NCBI GenBank assembly: GCA_003290165.1
Contig: QNQO01000677.1
Span: 372,001-436,000 of the forward strand
Reading direction: 5' to 3'
DNA: 64,000 nucleotides
From: Berberis thunbergii
Taxonomy: Eukaryota; Streptophyta; Magnoliopsida; Ranunculales; Berberidaceae
The position numbers and the translations under genes were made by a program. Positions 11,920 to 27,900 of this stretch are shown one piece after another; the first letter of the stretch is position 1; each line of letters opens with the position of its first letter. The notes beneath the pieces are model-generated. The model searched no databases and was not told where the DNA came from. It saw only the letters and a list, made by a program, of their open reading frames with translations.

Positions 11920-12130
11920 CTTAGTGAATATGTTACCAAGCTTGTTAGTTAATAAGTCTGTTTTGACAGCTAGGCATTGCTTTGCATTGCTTTGCATTGC
12001 TCTGTTTTGACAGCTGGGCATTGCTTGACATTGCTTTGAGTTGTCTATATAAACAATGTAACTTGTACATTTCCAATATGATGAAGATCAAATAGTTTGT
12101 TTCTCTCATAGCTTTCTTTACAAGTTAACA
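11877..12130 (+). repeat. Polypurine tract and 3' LTR
   Basis: Polypurine tract GAGGGGGA (11877-11884) followed by the LTR 11885-12130, TGTTAAATG to AAGTTAACA. The right TSD GTAAT follows at 12131-12135. This LTR is uninterrupted. Confidence 0.93.
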
Positions 12131-12163
12131 GTAATTGTAGTTTCGAGCATAGCAGAAGCAAAC

Positions 12164-12720
12164 TTGAGAAAGGCAATGTGCACTGTAAGAAGAATGAACA
12201 AACCACAATGATTTTCTTCGAAAAAGCTTTCTATAAAATGAACCAGGAGTCCCAGCAATGAAACAATTATTAGCACCCAAATTTCCTTTATCCTGCTCTA
12301 GCTTCTCATAAAACGCGAATATTGATTTAAAAAGAGTGTTGAAATCATTGCTTGGAAGATCATTAAAAAAGAAATCAAATTCTGGCATCGAACATTTTCT
12401 TGTTCAACAAAGTGCATTGATGGTGCTAATGATGTTGAATATAACCAGTAATAGGGTCCTGAAGAGCAACCCAGATCTACAATTGTAGGTCCACCCCTTA
12501 ATTGAGGAACAAAGCACCAAGTATTTCCTCTCCGAAGTGACTAACCAAAAATGGCTATGCAATAGCTCAAACACATTCGCCACAATTTGCCTGGTTATCA
12601 CATTACTGCACACATATTCCTTGTTTTGAAGATCTTCATTCACATCCCAACTCACATCTAGTGCTTCAATAGAATTGAGTTCAAACGAGCCCTCTATGTG
12701 CCTTACTTCCTCGGGACTAT
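12164..12720 (-). pseudogene. SABATH pseudogene: exon 2 fused to a second copy's last exon
   Basis: Two SABATH pieces joined in an order no functional gene has. The lower part (about 12490-12164) is exon 2: DLGCSSGP, the SAM-binding motif I, then with a frameshift [41 protein letters not shown] and [14 protein letters not shown]. It ends at a donor (GTTTGC) after 12164, which pairs with the exon 3 acceptor at 6446. The upper part (about 12720-12505) is a C-terminal exon: HLYSPEEVRHIEGSFELNS and HFGEEILGALF. Reading 5' to 3', the tail of one gene runs into the middle of the next. This suggests a collapsed tandem array that lost the second gene's promoter and exon 1. Frameshifts and stops make both parts pseudogenic. 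Confidence 0.82.
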
Positions 12721-12930
12721 AGAGGTGGGCACGGTTCGAAGGATTGGGCTTCTCTCGATCCAATGAAAGGGGATGGAACAGTCCGAGATAAAGGAATTTT
12801 TGGGGAGAACCGGTTGGTCCCGAACCAGTTTGAACTGGGATGAAACCATGCCATCCCGATTCAAAATGTTGAATCTTTTTTTTCTGGGGGGGAGAAGCAG
12901 CTAAGGGTTTTGAGGATCTCCAAACCTTAT

Positions 12931-12968
<38 letters not shown>
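12721..12968. repeat. Short dispersed repeat and (TAA)n microsatellite
   Basis: A roughly 170-bp segment beginning AGGTGGGCACGGTTC resembles the common plant repeat with a GGGTGGGCA end; a related stretch ending TTGCCCACCCCTAG lies near 59250-59263. A (TAA)n microsatellite of about 12 units follows at 12933-12968. Element class is not determined. Confidence 0.45.
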
Positions 12969-12972
<4 letters not shown>

Positions 12973-14164
12973 CCATGAAGATTACAATCACTCAAGTATT
13001 CACTCGTTACATCATCAACATCAACATAGAAATTGCTTCAAAATCTCAACGAATAACCTAATTAGTTCTAATTCAACGGTCTCCAGGTCGGAATCGAATA
13101 ATGGCTCTCACACCTTGTTGAGGTGTTTGAGTGTTTTATTTATAATTGAATTGATGAGTGATACATTGTAACAGTTACAAATATGATGGCTTATAACAAG
13201 TGTTATAGTTGATATGATAAGTGATACATTGTAACAGTTACAGATATGAGAGGATATGATAAGTGTTTGTTATAATATTAATAATAATAATAATAATAAT
13301 TTAAAAGTTTGAAACACCCTCTTAACTCTTTCTTCTCTTGATGAGTTCCTTGATTTGGGCTGACATTGTTTTGACGTGGTCTGACAGGGAATAATCTTAC
13401 AAAGTGGTTTGCTATAGAAGTGGTTGCTCTCATAAGCACTAATCAATCCCTTAATCACCCTTATGACTTGATTCATACATAATGTGAAGCTCTCATGTTC
13501 ACAAGCATAAAAAAGGGAGGCAATAGAAGAGAAGATGCAGGGGAGCAACTAATGGTCACAAAATTTATGGCAAGCATAAAAAAAGCTAACAGACGCCCAC
13601 AAGGAGTGACTGCCAACCTCCAACCAGAACGAGCACCACAGTCACCAGCAACACCCCGTCGGTTGCCTGCTCAGCCAACTACTTGTCGCCAACCTCCCTG
13701 CTTGCTTCTCTCTTTCCTCGACGGTTGCACCCTGGTTGAACACTAACTTCTTTCTGCAAACTAACTTCCCCTTCAGGTTGAATATTTTTAATGAGGTGTC
13801 TGCACGATTTGGCGTCTTTCATGAATTTTCTCTATCTCCTACTTTTCCCATTTGGTTTGAGAAACACAAGATAATGATTCTAGAGGTGAAAGATCTCACC
13901 GATGTGTGTTACTACTTACTTATTCGTGTGATTGCTATGAGGATACTCTTCATCAATGGCAACTTAGATACGCATTGATTACAGTTTTTGGAGTCTCCTA
14001 GTACAAATTAGTGTCACTTTTGTTTGGAAAAAACTTAACAATTGAGCTTGTTAACATAATTCGAACCTGATCAATCTACTCACAGAAACTGTAACAGAAT
14101 AATGGTGTTAGAACAAAGGTACACGAATCCCAGTAGCTAATTGTATGCCTTCTGTCTCATGCAG
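12969..14164. other. Intergenic region with short direct repeats
   Basis: A roughly 60-bp imperfect direct repeat (TGATACATTGTAACAGTTAC core) occurs at about 13155-13205 and 13217-13265. A short (TAA)n run lies at 13277-13300. The ORFs here show no recognisable motif. No N-terminal AMT2 exon could be found in this interval. Confidence 0.45.
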
Positions 14165-15005
14165 GTCGGTCCTCGATCTACCAAGGATATGGAGAGATTC
14201 CCTTCTAACAACATCCCAGTTATGTTAGCCAGAGCAAGATTGCTATGGATGGGACGGTCAGGGTTCAATGGTGGTGATCCATATTCAGTGGGTATTGATG
14301 CTTCTCTAGCTGTCATAAACACGCACATCTGAGCTGCTACTAGTTTGCTTACATGGTTCTTACTGGATATCTCTGTCTTCGGAAAAGCATCAGTTATTGG
14401 TGCAGTACAAGGCATGATCACTGGCCTAGTGTGCATCACTCCAGCAGCTGGTAAATTATACCTCAAAAACCCTTACTTTGGCTTCCCCTGTGTTTCTTAA
14501 AATGACTGTGTATCTTACATGTATTTCACTTGCAATACAATAACAGGAGTAGTACAAGGATGGGCAGCAATAATAATGGGTCTCTGCTAAGACTCGATCC
14601 ATTGGTTCACTATGATGGTTGTCCACAAGAATCTGAACTACTCCAGAAAGTTGATACAATGGCAGTTCTACACACCCACGCTATTGCAGGATGCCAAGGT
14701 GGACTTCCAACAGGACTATTCCCCGAACCTAAACTAAACCACATATTCTACGTCTCAGCTGTAAACCAAATAACTATGTTGCCCTTTTCTAAGGTTTCCA
14801 AATGGGCAAACCAAAAACTGGATTTAGACAAGTTGACATCCAGCTTCTAGGCATTGTGTTTGTTATTGTGCTTAATATCGTGAGCACAAGTATAATATGC
14901 TTAGTGCTGAGACTATTCGTACCACTAAGAATGACAAAGGAACAGATGGAGATTGGAGATGAAGCAGTTCACGGTAAAATAGCTTATTCTATTTGGGGAG
15001 AATGA
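14165..15005 (+). pseudogene. AMT2: AMT2-type ammonium transporter pseudogene, C-terminal part
   Basis: Matches the C-terminal half of plant AMT2 (MEP-like) plasma-membrane ammonium transporters. The first exon opens after a CAG acceptor: [43 protein letters not shown], then TGA (14330-14332) where the family has Cys, then AATSLLTW and [16 protein letters not shown] to a donor at 14450. The second exon starts at 14547 ([11 protein letters not shown]), has a TAA shortly after, then a one-base frameshift. It continues as [15 protein letters not shown] and, after another shift, [17 protein letters not shown] and a GDEAVHG tail ending at 15005. The upstream half with the early membrane helices is absent. 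Multiple lesions make it non-functional. Confidence 0.87.
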
Positions 15006-15953
15006 AGAAGAAGAGACTTGAGAATTCAAGAGTTCTGCATATAGTGATGCCAAGCAACCCGTCGAGCGCGAAGCTGCTGGTCAAGTTGAGATCACATGCA
15101 ATCTCCTTGCAATTTGAGAAAGAAACTTCCCCCAGAAAACATAAATTCCCGATAGGAATTAAAAATGCAAAAGTATAGCAGTTCTTGAACTTGTTTAAGA
15201 GGTTTATTGAGGATTTGGATGAAAAACTTTGTTTTTTTATAAACCTAAAAAATGTTGAGAGTAGTTTCGAGAAAATGGTTTTCAAAGAAAAAACACTGCC
15301 TTTGTAAGAATCGAAGACAAGATTGACCAAATGGATAAGAACGGGTTAGCCCATCAGACATGTGAGGATAACATTATAGTCATGCCCATGGCAAGACATC
15401 GTGACATTGGAGTATCAATTTATCCGATATGCTTTATAATTCTAATCAATGATATAAAATATTGAACCTTCGAGCTTTTGACATATCACCAAGAAAAGAA
15501 AAACTGATGATTCATTCATTTTCTTGGCAGAGAACTGCAACGGTATGCAAATTTCACAATTTAGTTCGCAAATCAAAATTTCCCGAGTAAGAAGGCAAAC
15601 TCTGTAGCACTTTAAAAAACACAACAACAAAAATGCATATCTTCATTCTTCAATATAACTTTGATAACCAAATCAAAGTCCTGCGAGAATGTTTCCAACC
15701 TCCAAGTGCAGTCAGCATCATAACTTGTACATGTTACACGGCAAAATCTCCCTCTGCCAAAACAAACTAATTTTTGTTTTAGTTGTTAAAAATTTACATA
15801 ACAGTAACATATTTTCATAGATTGATTTTTCAGATCATATAGCCCAAAGTTTCCAAAGAGGTGCTATACACAGAATCAAAATGTTTTATCGTATTAAGGA
15901 AATGGTTAACATACCTGCTTTAGTTCAGTATCCAGAAAATCTGTTTGACTTCA
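15006..15953. other. Intergenic spacer
   Basis: AT-rich sequence between the AMT2 pseudogene and the 3' end of PRMT10, probably including the PRMT10 3' untranslated region next to 15954. No gene or repeat is recognised. Confidence 0.45.
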
Positions 15954-20823
<4,870 letters not shown>

Positions 20824-21130
20824 GTCAGAACGTGTATGAAGATGGGAAGAGAAGGTCTGAAGGAGGAAGAAGAAAAGTTTATTCTTTTAGGGTTGAGGTA
20901 GAGTTGTGTTGTGTGGCTTTACAAGTCAAAGAATAGGGCGGGAGAGAGTGAGGGAAATTTTGTTGCTAAGTTTTATGGGTCACCACCCAATTCACCCAAA
21001 ACCTCAAACCATTGTTAGAAAAAACGAGTATGGGTCGGTTCCAGCTAAAATCTATGCAATCGAACTAGTCATTGTGTTTTGCGTGTGTAGCTCCTAATAG
21101 CTATTTAGAAAACAATTGCAGTGTAAAAAG
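20824..21130 (-). promoter_or_regulatory. PRMT10 5' flank
   Basis: Sequence upstream of the PRMT10 start codon, including a GAAGA/GGAGGA-rich 5' UTR-like stretch. AAACCCT telo-box-like motifs lie within intron 1 near 20510-20535, a feature often seen in early introns of plant housekeeping genes. No clear TATA box was picked out. Confidence 0.35.
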
Positions 21131-24128
21131 GTTGAAACTTGGAGTCTCACACATGACATGCACATGTGAGTGGAGCGTACCAACTTTCAAGCTCCAGTAA
21201 TGAGTCTGTGCTTTTGAGTTTGAAGTTGAACTCCCTGGTAGAGATGTTTTAAATGACTAATAAATGTTTTAAATTTGGTAAAAAAAAAAAATGGTTATGA
21301 TTGAGTTAAATGGAAATGCTCTTAATGATTTTCTAATGATCGTCTTTTGCTTTCAACAGCCTTAAGATATGTTGTGGGAAGGAAATGAAAGAAAGATAAA
21401 AGAAGGCATCCATGTTGTGGGAAGGATATGACTATGAGCCTGTTACGATTTATAGTCATATCAATCATGGGGATGATAAATTGTAACGGGCTCATAGTCA
21501 TATCAACGGCATCCATCAATGCAACAAAGTACACATCCATTAGGGTTTTACTTCTTTTTTTGGTTTTCTCTAATCTTTTTGTCAAATATTAAAAAGTGTT
21601 TCATTTTTCTAAATTCCATGTTTCAAGACATACGCACATCGAAGGCATGCACTGCCCACCACGATCACAAATTCACAACGATGTATCCACAGGTACATAA
21701 ATGCCTCGGGCTTGGACCACCATCGAAATTTGCATCAGTCACATCTAGAGTTGAGTGGCAAACCCACAAGAACCACTTAACAGCCCTAGGAACTAACCTT
21801 GGAACTAAATGAAGAGAAATGTTAACATATGGTTCGTTGTACTTGACAAGGAGCCCACATGCACGCACCTTCCATTTGCCACTCGTACGCCATCACGTTC
21901 ACATTCATTAACCACCCACTCAAGAAAACATCGTCCATGCTCACTAATAAGGTGGCAAGACGAAGATTGCCAAGCAAACTAGACTAGGATAGGATTATTG
22001 TACATGAAGATCGATCTTAACATTTGAAAATTCCAACCAATATGAAAGATAGAAAAGCATACACGTAAATAATTTATTATTTTCCCAAATATGAGTTCAA
22101 ATCATGAGATTAGCCAGAGAAATGAAAATGCAAAATAATTGAGATGTGCAAAACATAGGAAACGCAAATTACTCATGTAAACTTATTTTCATATGAAATT
22201 TAACTTTTCAATGTAGTTCCTGAAACTTACAACTATTTAAAATTCCAAACCCTCTTTCACTTTCATTTGAAATTTCATTTGCAATCTTAAAACTCTAAAA
22301 AAAAATCCCATTGTTTGTTTGCTTCTAAGGGAAATAGTAAAAAATATGTAATTTTTAAACATGTTCTTTCAAGTGCACTAAAGTTCATCGTGCCAAAATT
22401 GAGATGTGCAAAACATGAGAAATATAGTTACTTATGATGCGTCCAAAAATCGTCCTTATGTGAGTTTGACATGCAAAACAGATGTTATACTGCCAAGGAC
22501 CACATTTTTGGTAGTCGAAGGCACTCCGATGCTTAAGTCAGCAACTCTGTTTGAAGAATGAAGTAATTTTAAACAAAACTCAGTTAAAGTTGTATACCTA
22601 TGTCGAAGGTTTCCCTTGCCTTTTATAATGGTCGAGGTTAATTCTCTACATGACTTAAACATGTGAGGCGCAACGAAAGAAGATGTTTCTCGTAACAGTC
22701 TCCTCCTTAATGGAGATGCGTCCGCAGAGGCGTAACTCCCTCCACGGCTCTTTTTGGTCCAACGTTCATCTTCTTTATGAGAAAACTCGTGTCGGGCCTA
22801 GATTCAGGCTTTGATTATATCTTCTCATTAGCGAGCCTTGTCTGGGCCTTTGGGATTGACTTCATTCTTTTTGAATTTTATGAGTTGGCCCAATAGATGG
22901 GTCGTCATATTCTTGTGATAAATGTTCTCTGCCACATGAATGACCGTGATAATCAGTCTATTTTGATGTATTATCAACTTATATAAATGTATTTTTATAT
23001 GAAATTTAATGTATTTCTTGAAACTTACAACTACCTAAATTTCCAAAACCTATCACTTTCATTTGAAATCTCATTTGCAATCTTAAAAATCTTCCCATTG
23101 TATGTTTGTTGTCAAGGGAAATAGTAAAAATATGTAGTTTTCAAGCATTTTCTTTTCAATTTCACTAAAATTCATTGTGCCATGTGGAAAGATGTATTAG
23201 TTGTAATCATTTAGAACTTTTGTTAATGTTTAAAATAAATAAATAAAGTCTTAAAACTTTCATGGGTTTGATAGGGGGGTCTTGTGCCACGTGAAAAGGT
23301 ATATTACTGATACTCATTTATAACTTGTCGATATTTAAAGGTGAATGTTGCAAGGTCAACATAACACCGTAATAATAAGTAATAATACATAAATAAAGAC
23401 CAAGTCTAGGGAACAAAGTTTAGGAGCCACTTTTGGATCACTTTTTAGGTTTTTTTTTTTTACGCTTTTTACCTATTTTTAAAACACAATCACAAACACC
23501 ATATATAGAATGGGTATAAGTGTAAAAAAAACCAAAACTTGACCCAAAAGTGACTTTCTAGAATTGTTGATAAATAAATAAACAAGCCCTACTCTAATGC
23601 CTTATGTGGTTTGTTTCAAGGATACAAAATGTAAAGTCGTCAACCATGGTATTGTTTTTTCAAGCTTGTTATGCAATATAAATTAAAAACAATGAGTTTG
23701 TTCCTAAAATCTCAAAAAGAAAAGAACAAAAATTCCCTAAACAAAAGATATTTAGTGCACGATAAAATGTGATGATTCCAACCATGACAATAAATGAGTT
23801 TCTTTCCAATTCAATGGAGAAATAAAATGAGATAGAATCTTTCTTCCTCCCCCAGGGAATATTAAGTACTAAGACCTTGCGAATTTACTTGTTTGGAACG
23901 AGGAGTTAAGAAGCGAAGCATATCCGCCTCTCCTTCTCAGTCGAGTCCAAAAATAGCCTTTGGTCGCTTCGGCGAAAAAATAAAAGGCTAAAGACCAGGC
24001 TTGTTTTCTCTGAGGTTTGTTAGAAACACAACAAACTTCATATCAAAGATGAGTTCCATTGCTCATCATTGTTGAGAAAACTTTCAACCATCCCAAAATT
24101 TAACATTGTTCGATCAACAATTCTAGCC
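21131..24128. other. Intergenic repeat-containing region
   Basis: No supported gene. Contents: a near-perfect hairpin with 29-bp arms at 21424-21452 and 21476-21504; a dispersed direct repeat of about 200 bp at 22186-22394 and 22981-23182 (shared ACTTACAACTA and CACTTTCATTTGAAAT blocks); and a degenerate MITE-like stretch at about 23422-23575 related to the element at 24129. Sequence at 22670-22930 has an LTR-like feel but no diagnostic ends. Confidence 0.5.
21424..21504. repeat. Hairpin with 29-bp arms
   Basis: Left arm begins GATATGACTATGAGCC and right arm ends GGCTCATAGTCATATC, with a 23-base loop. Possible origins are a small foldback element or a microRNA-like precursor; nothing further supports either. 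Confidence 0.6.
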
Positions 24129-24293
24129 AGGTTTGGTAGCCACTTTTTGACCTAATTTTGATTATTTTTTTCAATGTTCTACCCCTTCTACAAATGTGTT
24201 TGTAATTGTATTTTAAAGAAAAGAGTAAAAAAATGTATAAAAATAAAAAAATAAATAAAAATAAAACTCGACTCAAAAGTAGCTACCAAACCT
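24129..24293. mobile_element. Short MITE with 19-bp inverted ends
   Basis: Ends are AGGTTTGGTAGCCACTTTT on the left and the near-perfect complement on the right. CTAGCC occurs at both borders (24123-24128 and 24292-24297), partly overlapping the terminus, so TSD length is unclear. It has no coding capacity. Confidence 0.65.
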
Positions 24294-24917
24294 AGCCGAC
24301 TAAACTTGCTCTTGTTCGATACATGCCCACATAGGATAAGTAACATAGGATAAGTAACATAGAGAGATATAAGAAAAAATAGGTGGCTCTAATGGTTAAG
24401 AATAAGAAGTGGTCCACTTTGACCAAACCGAATGTTTGTTTTCACTTTTAATAAGAATCAAAAAAAATTAATAAGTTCTAAATTTAGAACAATTTAATAA
24501 GCACCAAGGAGGTTCTTACCACTACCTCCTTAGCACCATTGCTAACCACCCGAGTGCTTGGTGCTGAAAAATAAAACACGCTCACACACACACCCTCATA
24601 GCGTCTACAATCAAATAAGTACAAAGCCATACATAATTAATACCAGATATAATTGCAACAAAGTATACATCCATCAAAGTTTTTTACCTGTCAAACATAC
24701 TCATTTGGAAAAGATAATAACTATTAACTAATAAGATCAAATCATAACACGAGCTCAAGTATAATACTGATAACAATCTAATAGAAGATCAAAAACTCCT
24801 AACAACAACATAACATAGAGTGAAAATGAACACCCAAATCGTAAGGTACAGGCAGACTCAACCTCTTTCTAGCCAAAAGTGCGCACTCGTACTTAAACAG
24901 ACTACCTACCATTATTT
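24294..24917. other. Intergenic spacer and CYP95-like 3' UTR
   Basis: AT-rich, no gene recognised. It includes a small tandem repeat ACATAGGATAAGTA at about 24330-24360. The stretch next to 24917 is presumably the 3' UTR of the SR-cyclophilin. Confidence 0.4.
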
Positions 24918-27900
24918 CTAACTCAGTCCAGAGTCTGGAGATCCATCTCCATAGGAGACTAGGCCCTTCCCAGGAGGACTATCTGAAAGCGACCTTGATC
25001 TCTCCTTGCTTGTGCGCTTCAGAGATGGGGAATCTAGTGAGGATTTTGAGTCTGTTGGGCTCCTGCTTTTGCTCCTATTCCTAGAAGCTGATATCTTCAC
25101 AGACCGCGAGGCTCCACGAGACCCAGATTTGTCAATAGGTGAGCGACTGCGACTGTATCCGCCTTTCCCTCGGCTCCTGTAGCGAATTGGACTTCGAGAT
25201 GCACTCCGACTACGTGACCAGCTCCTCCTGCCTCTGTATCTGTGGAACAGATTTTACGAACCAGTGTCATTATATATATTCATAGACAGTGACATCATAC
25301 AATCAGAACTTGTATCTTGGTGCTTGTAGAATTTGCACTAAATAGTACCAGACAACAGTTCAAAATGGGCAAATTGAAAATAACAACAATGCACACCGAG
25401 TAAAAAGTAGGAAAGATTTTACCTTGGGGGAGTTCTTCCTCTTCGTGGGCTATTACGTCGAGGAGAGCGATCAGCAAAGCCTCTATAAGTGGAATACCTG
25501 GTACACAATGGATCATCATAAAACTAATAATGGGAACAAACTAAGTATCCATACTAAGTGTCAAAAATATTTCACACCTGTCACGATCATTTCTATAACG
25601 GTGAAATCGAACAGGAGAACGATCTGGAGATGGTGTACGGTATCTTCGTGCATAGGAGTACCTCTGGCTGAAACCCCTGCCCCTTCTGATCCGCTTGGGT
25701 GACCCATCTGGTGATGCACTTCTTGACAAACTCCTCCCTCGACTGGGAATAGGTGATCGTCCCATTCGTACAGGACTCACAGGACTCCTTGAATAGCTGC
25801 GACGGTAACTCCGGCTAGGTTGCCTTATGGGACTTCGCGTGATGCTTCTTCGTGAGCGGCGACGTGCAACTGGACTCCTGCTTGCACTTTTTCTGGGGTT
25901 TCTCCTTAAAGGGCTCCGATTGACACTCTTTCGTGAGACTCTGACAGGACTGCGACTTATCCTTCGGGAGACCTTAACAGGGCTTCTGCTTCGGCTTATG
26001 CTCCTTCTAGAGCTCCTAACAGGGCTTATACTCCTCGAACGTGAAGACCTTGGAACACTTCGGCTACTGCTTTTTTGTGACAGAGACCTCGCAGGACTTC
26101 GGCTAATGCTTCGATGAGGCGGAGCTGGGCTCCTTGATATACTTCTTTCTGGTTTACTCCTACCTGGGCTCTTGCTGCCAAGACTCCTAGCCGGGCTCCT
26201 GCTAATGCTCCTGCTCTGCTTTTGCACCCGTACAGGGCTTCTACTGAGTGAATGGCTCCTGCTAATGCTTCGTCTAGGGCTGATACTGGGACTCTTGCTC
26301 AGACTCCTCCTGGGACTAATACTCATACTCTTACTCATGGCCTTTTTCGGACTCGTGCTTCGGCTCCTGCTCATCAACTTTCAGTAAAATACCGAATCTG
26401 AAAGAATCGGCAAGCATAAATAACAGGGTGGGTAAAGAAGAATAAAAGACCTAGATTTGCTGGGAATATCATCTACTAAATCTGGTTGACTATCTGCATT
26501 TCTGTCAGATTTAGCTTCTCTTTCAACACCATTGCTGCACAAAAGTCCATTTTCCAGTGGTAATTCACCTGGTTCAAGCAAATCCATTTTACCCCCATTC
26601 TTTTGGGAAAGGGCTGTAGCACCTTTCTCCTTCATCGAAGGGGATTGACTTCCTGCTGCACAAAAAGCATTTTATCATTAAACAATAGTGACCATAAATG
26701 ACATAAGAAAAGTAAACAAGGCTCAAGAACGTTTACCAGATACATGAGAAGAATTCTTGGACTTCCCTGCATGCCCTCGGGCACCATCTCCATTCTCAGA
26801 ATTACTCTTACTTTCACTCTCTGTATTACTGAGACTATCCAATGTCCTTACAAAAAAAAGAAGAGAAAAGGTCAGCATTACAAGCTACAAACGGATCAGG
26901 TGTAGGCCACTTCACCCACGACAGGCAGACACAGTGAATAAACCCACCAACTTTGTGGTCATTTGCAAGTGCAACCTTGTGACTTCTGAAGTTCAAAGAA
27001 GAAGACAAAAAGAAAAAATGGTAGCCAAGTGGCCCTCAAGTAAAACTATAACCAAAAGCCACTTTTTATACAAAAAGGAAAAAACTTGTGACTGAAAACT
27101 GCTGAGACCTAAAGAGCAAGGATTGTGATTTTGATTTTTGAGGTATTTTCGATAAGTTGATATTAAGAATATTTATTGTGTATAGAAAAACGTACAAGTT
27201 TTGGTTATAATTTTGAAGTTATTAATATAATTTAAGCATTTTAAACTCACTCTTACCACATAAAAAGTCCCACAAGACTCATAATATCATACATATTGCT
27301 TAAGAATCACTCATAAAACAAAATTTTAATACTAAACTAAGGTTATAACGGGTGAAAATGTACATAAATTGAGATTGGCCTATTAAAATAAATAAATTAT
27401 TTAGGATTTTGTAAGAAATTTCAGTAACTAAAAAATATATATATTTTTTGTGAAATTGACATTTTTCGAGAAATCACATTCCTTGCTAAAGAGTTTATGC
27501 CCAGAAAAATGATCATTTACCTTTTTGATTTGCGTCTTGATCTCTTATCACGCCGCTTTCGCCTCTTTTCACGACGTTTATCCTTTCTTCTTTTACCATG
27601 TCTATGTTTGTCTCTCTTGTGCGATCTCAATCTCTTTCTCTTTCTACGCCTGTCATCACTAGAAGAACTAATATCAGATGATGAGGATGAATCTGAATCA
27701 GAAACGCTATCTGATTCAGAAGATTCAGAATCAGATGAACTATCTGATTCAGAGGTATAATATCTTCTCCTCTTTCGCCTTCTCCTCTCTCTTGAAGATT
27801 TCTTATGCTTAGCTTTCCTATTTAATTCATGACTGTCAGCATCAGAAGAGTCATCCACAGACTTCAGTTTACTGGCTATCTTTTTATCTGCACATTTCAT

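Larger units (their letters stand above)
6781..12130 (+). mobile_element. Full-length, inactive Ty1/Copia retrotransposon
   Basis: Complete element with two LTRs, primer-binding site, gag, protease, integrase, reverse transcriptase, RNase H and polypurine tract. It is flanked by the perfect 5-bp duplication GTAAT (6776-6780 and 12131-12135). Gene order (integrase before reverse transcriptase) makes it Copia. Short LTRs of about 246 bp and total size near 5 kb without the nested MITE fit Ale/Retrofit-like elements, but the lineage is inferred. It lies in an intron of a SABATH pseudogene in the opposite orientation. Several catalytic residues are lost and frames are shifted, so it cannot move on its own. 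Confidence 0.95.

Noticed and set aside
25827..26387. Leu-rich plus-strand ORFs opposite the SR-cyclophilin
   Set aside because: They are the reverse reading of the RS-repeat exon; the periodic codons keep the other strand open.
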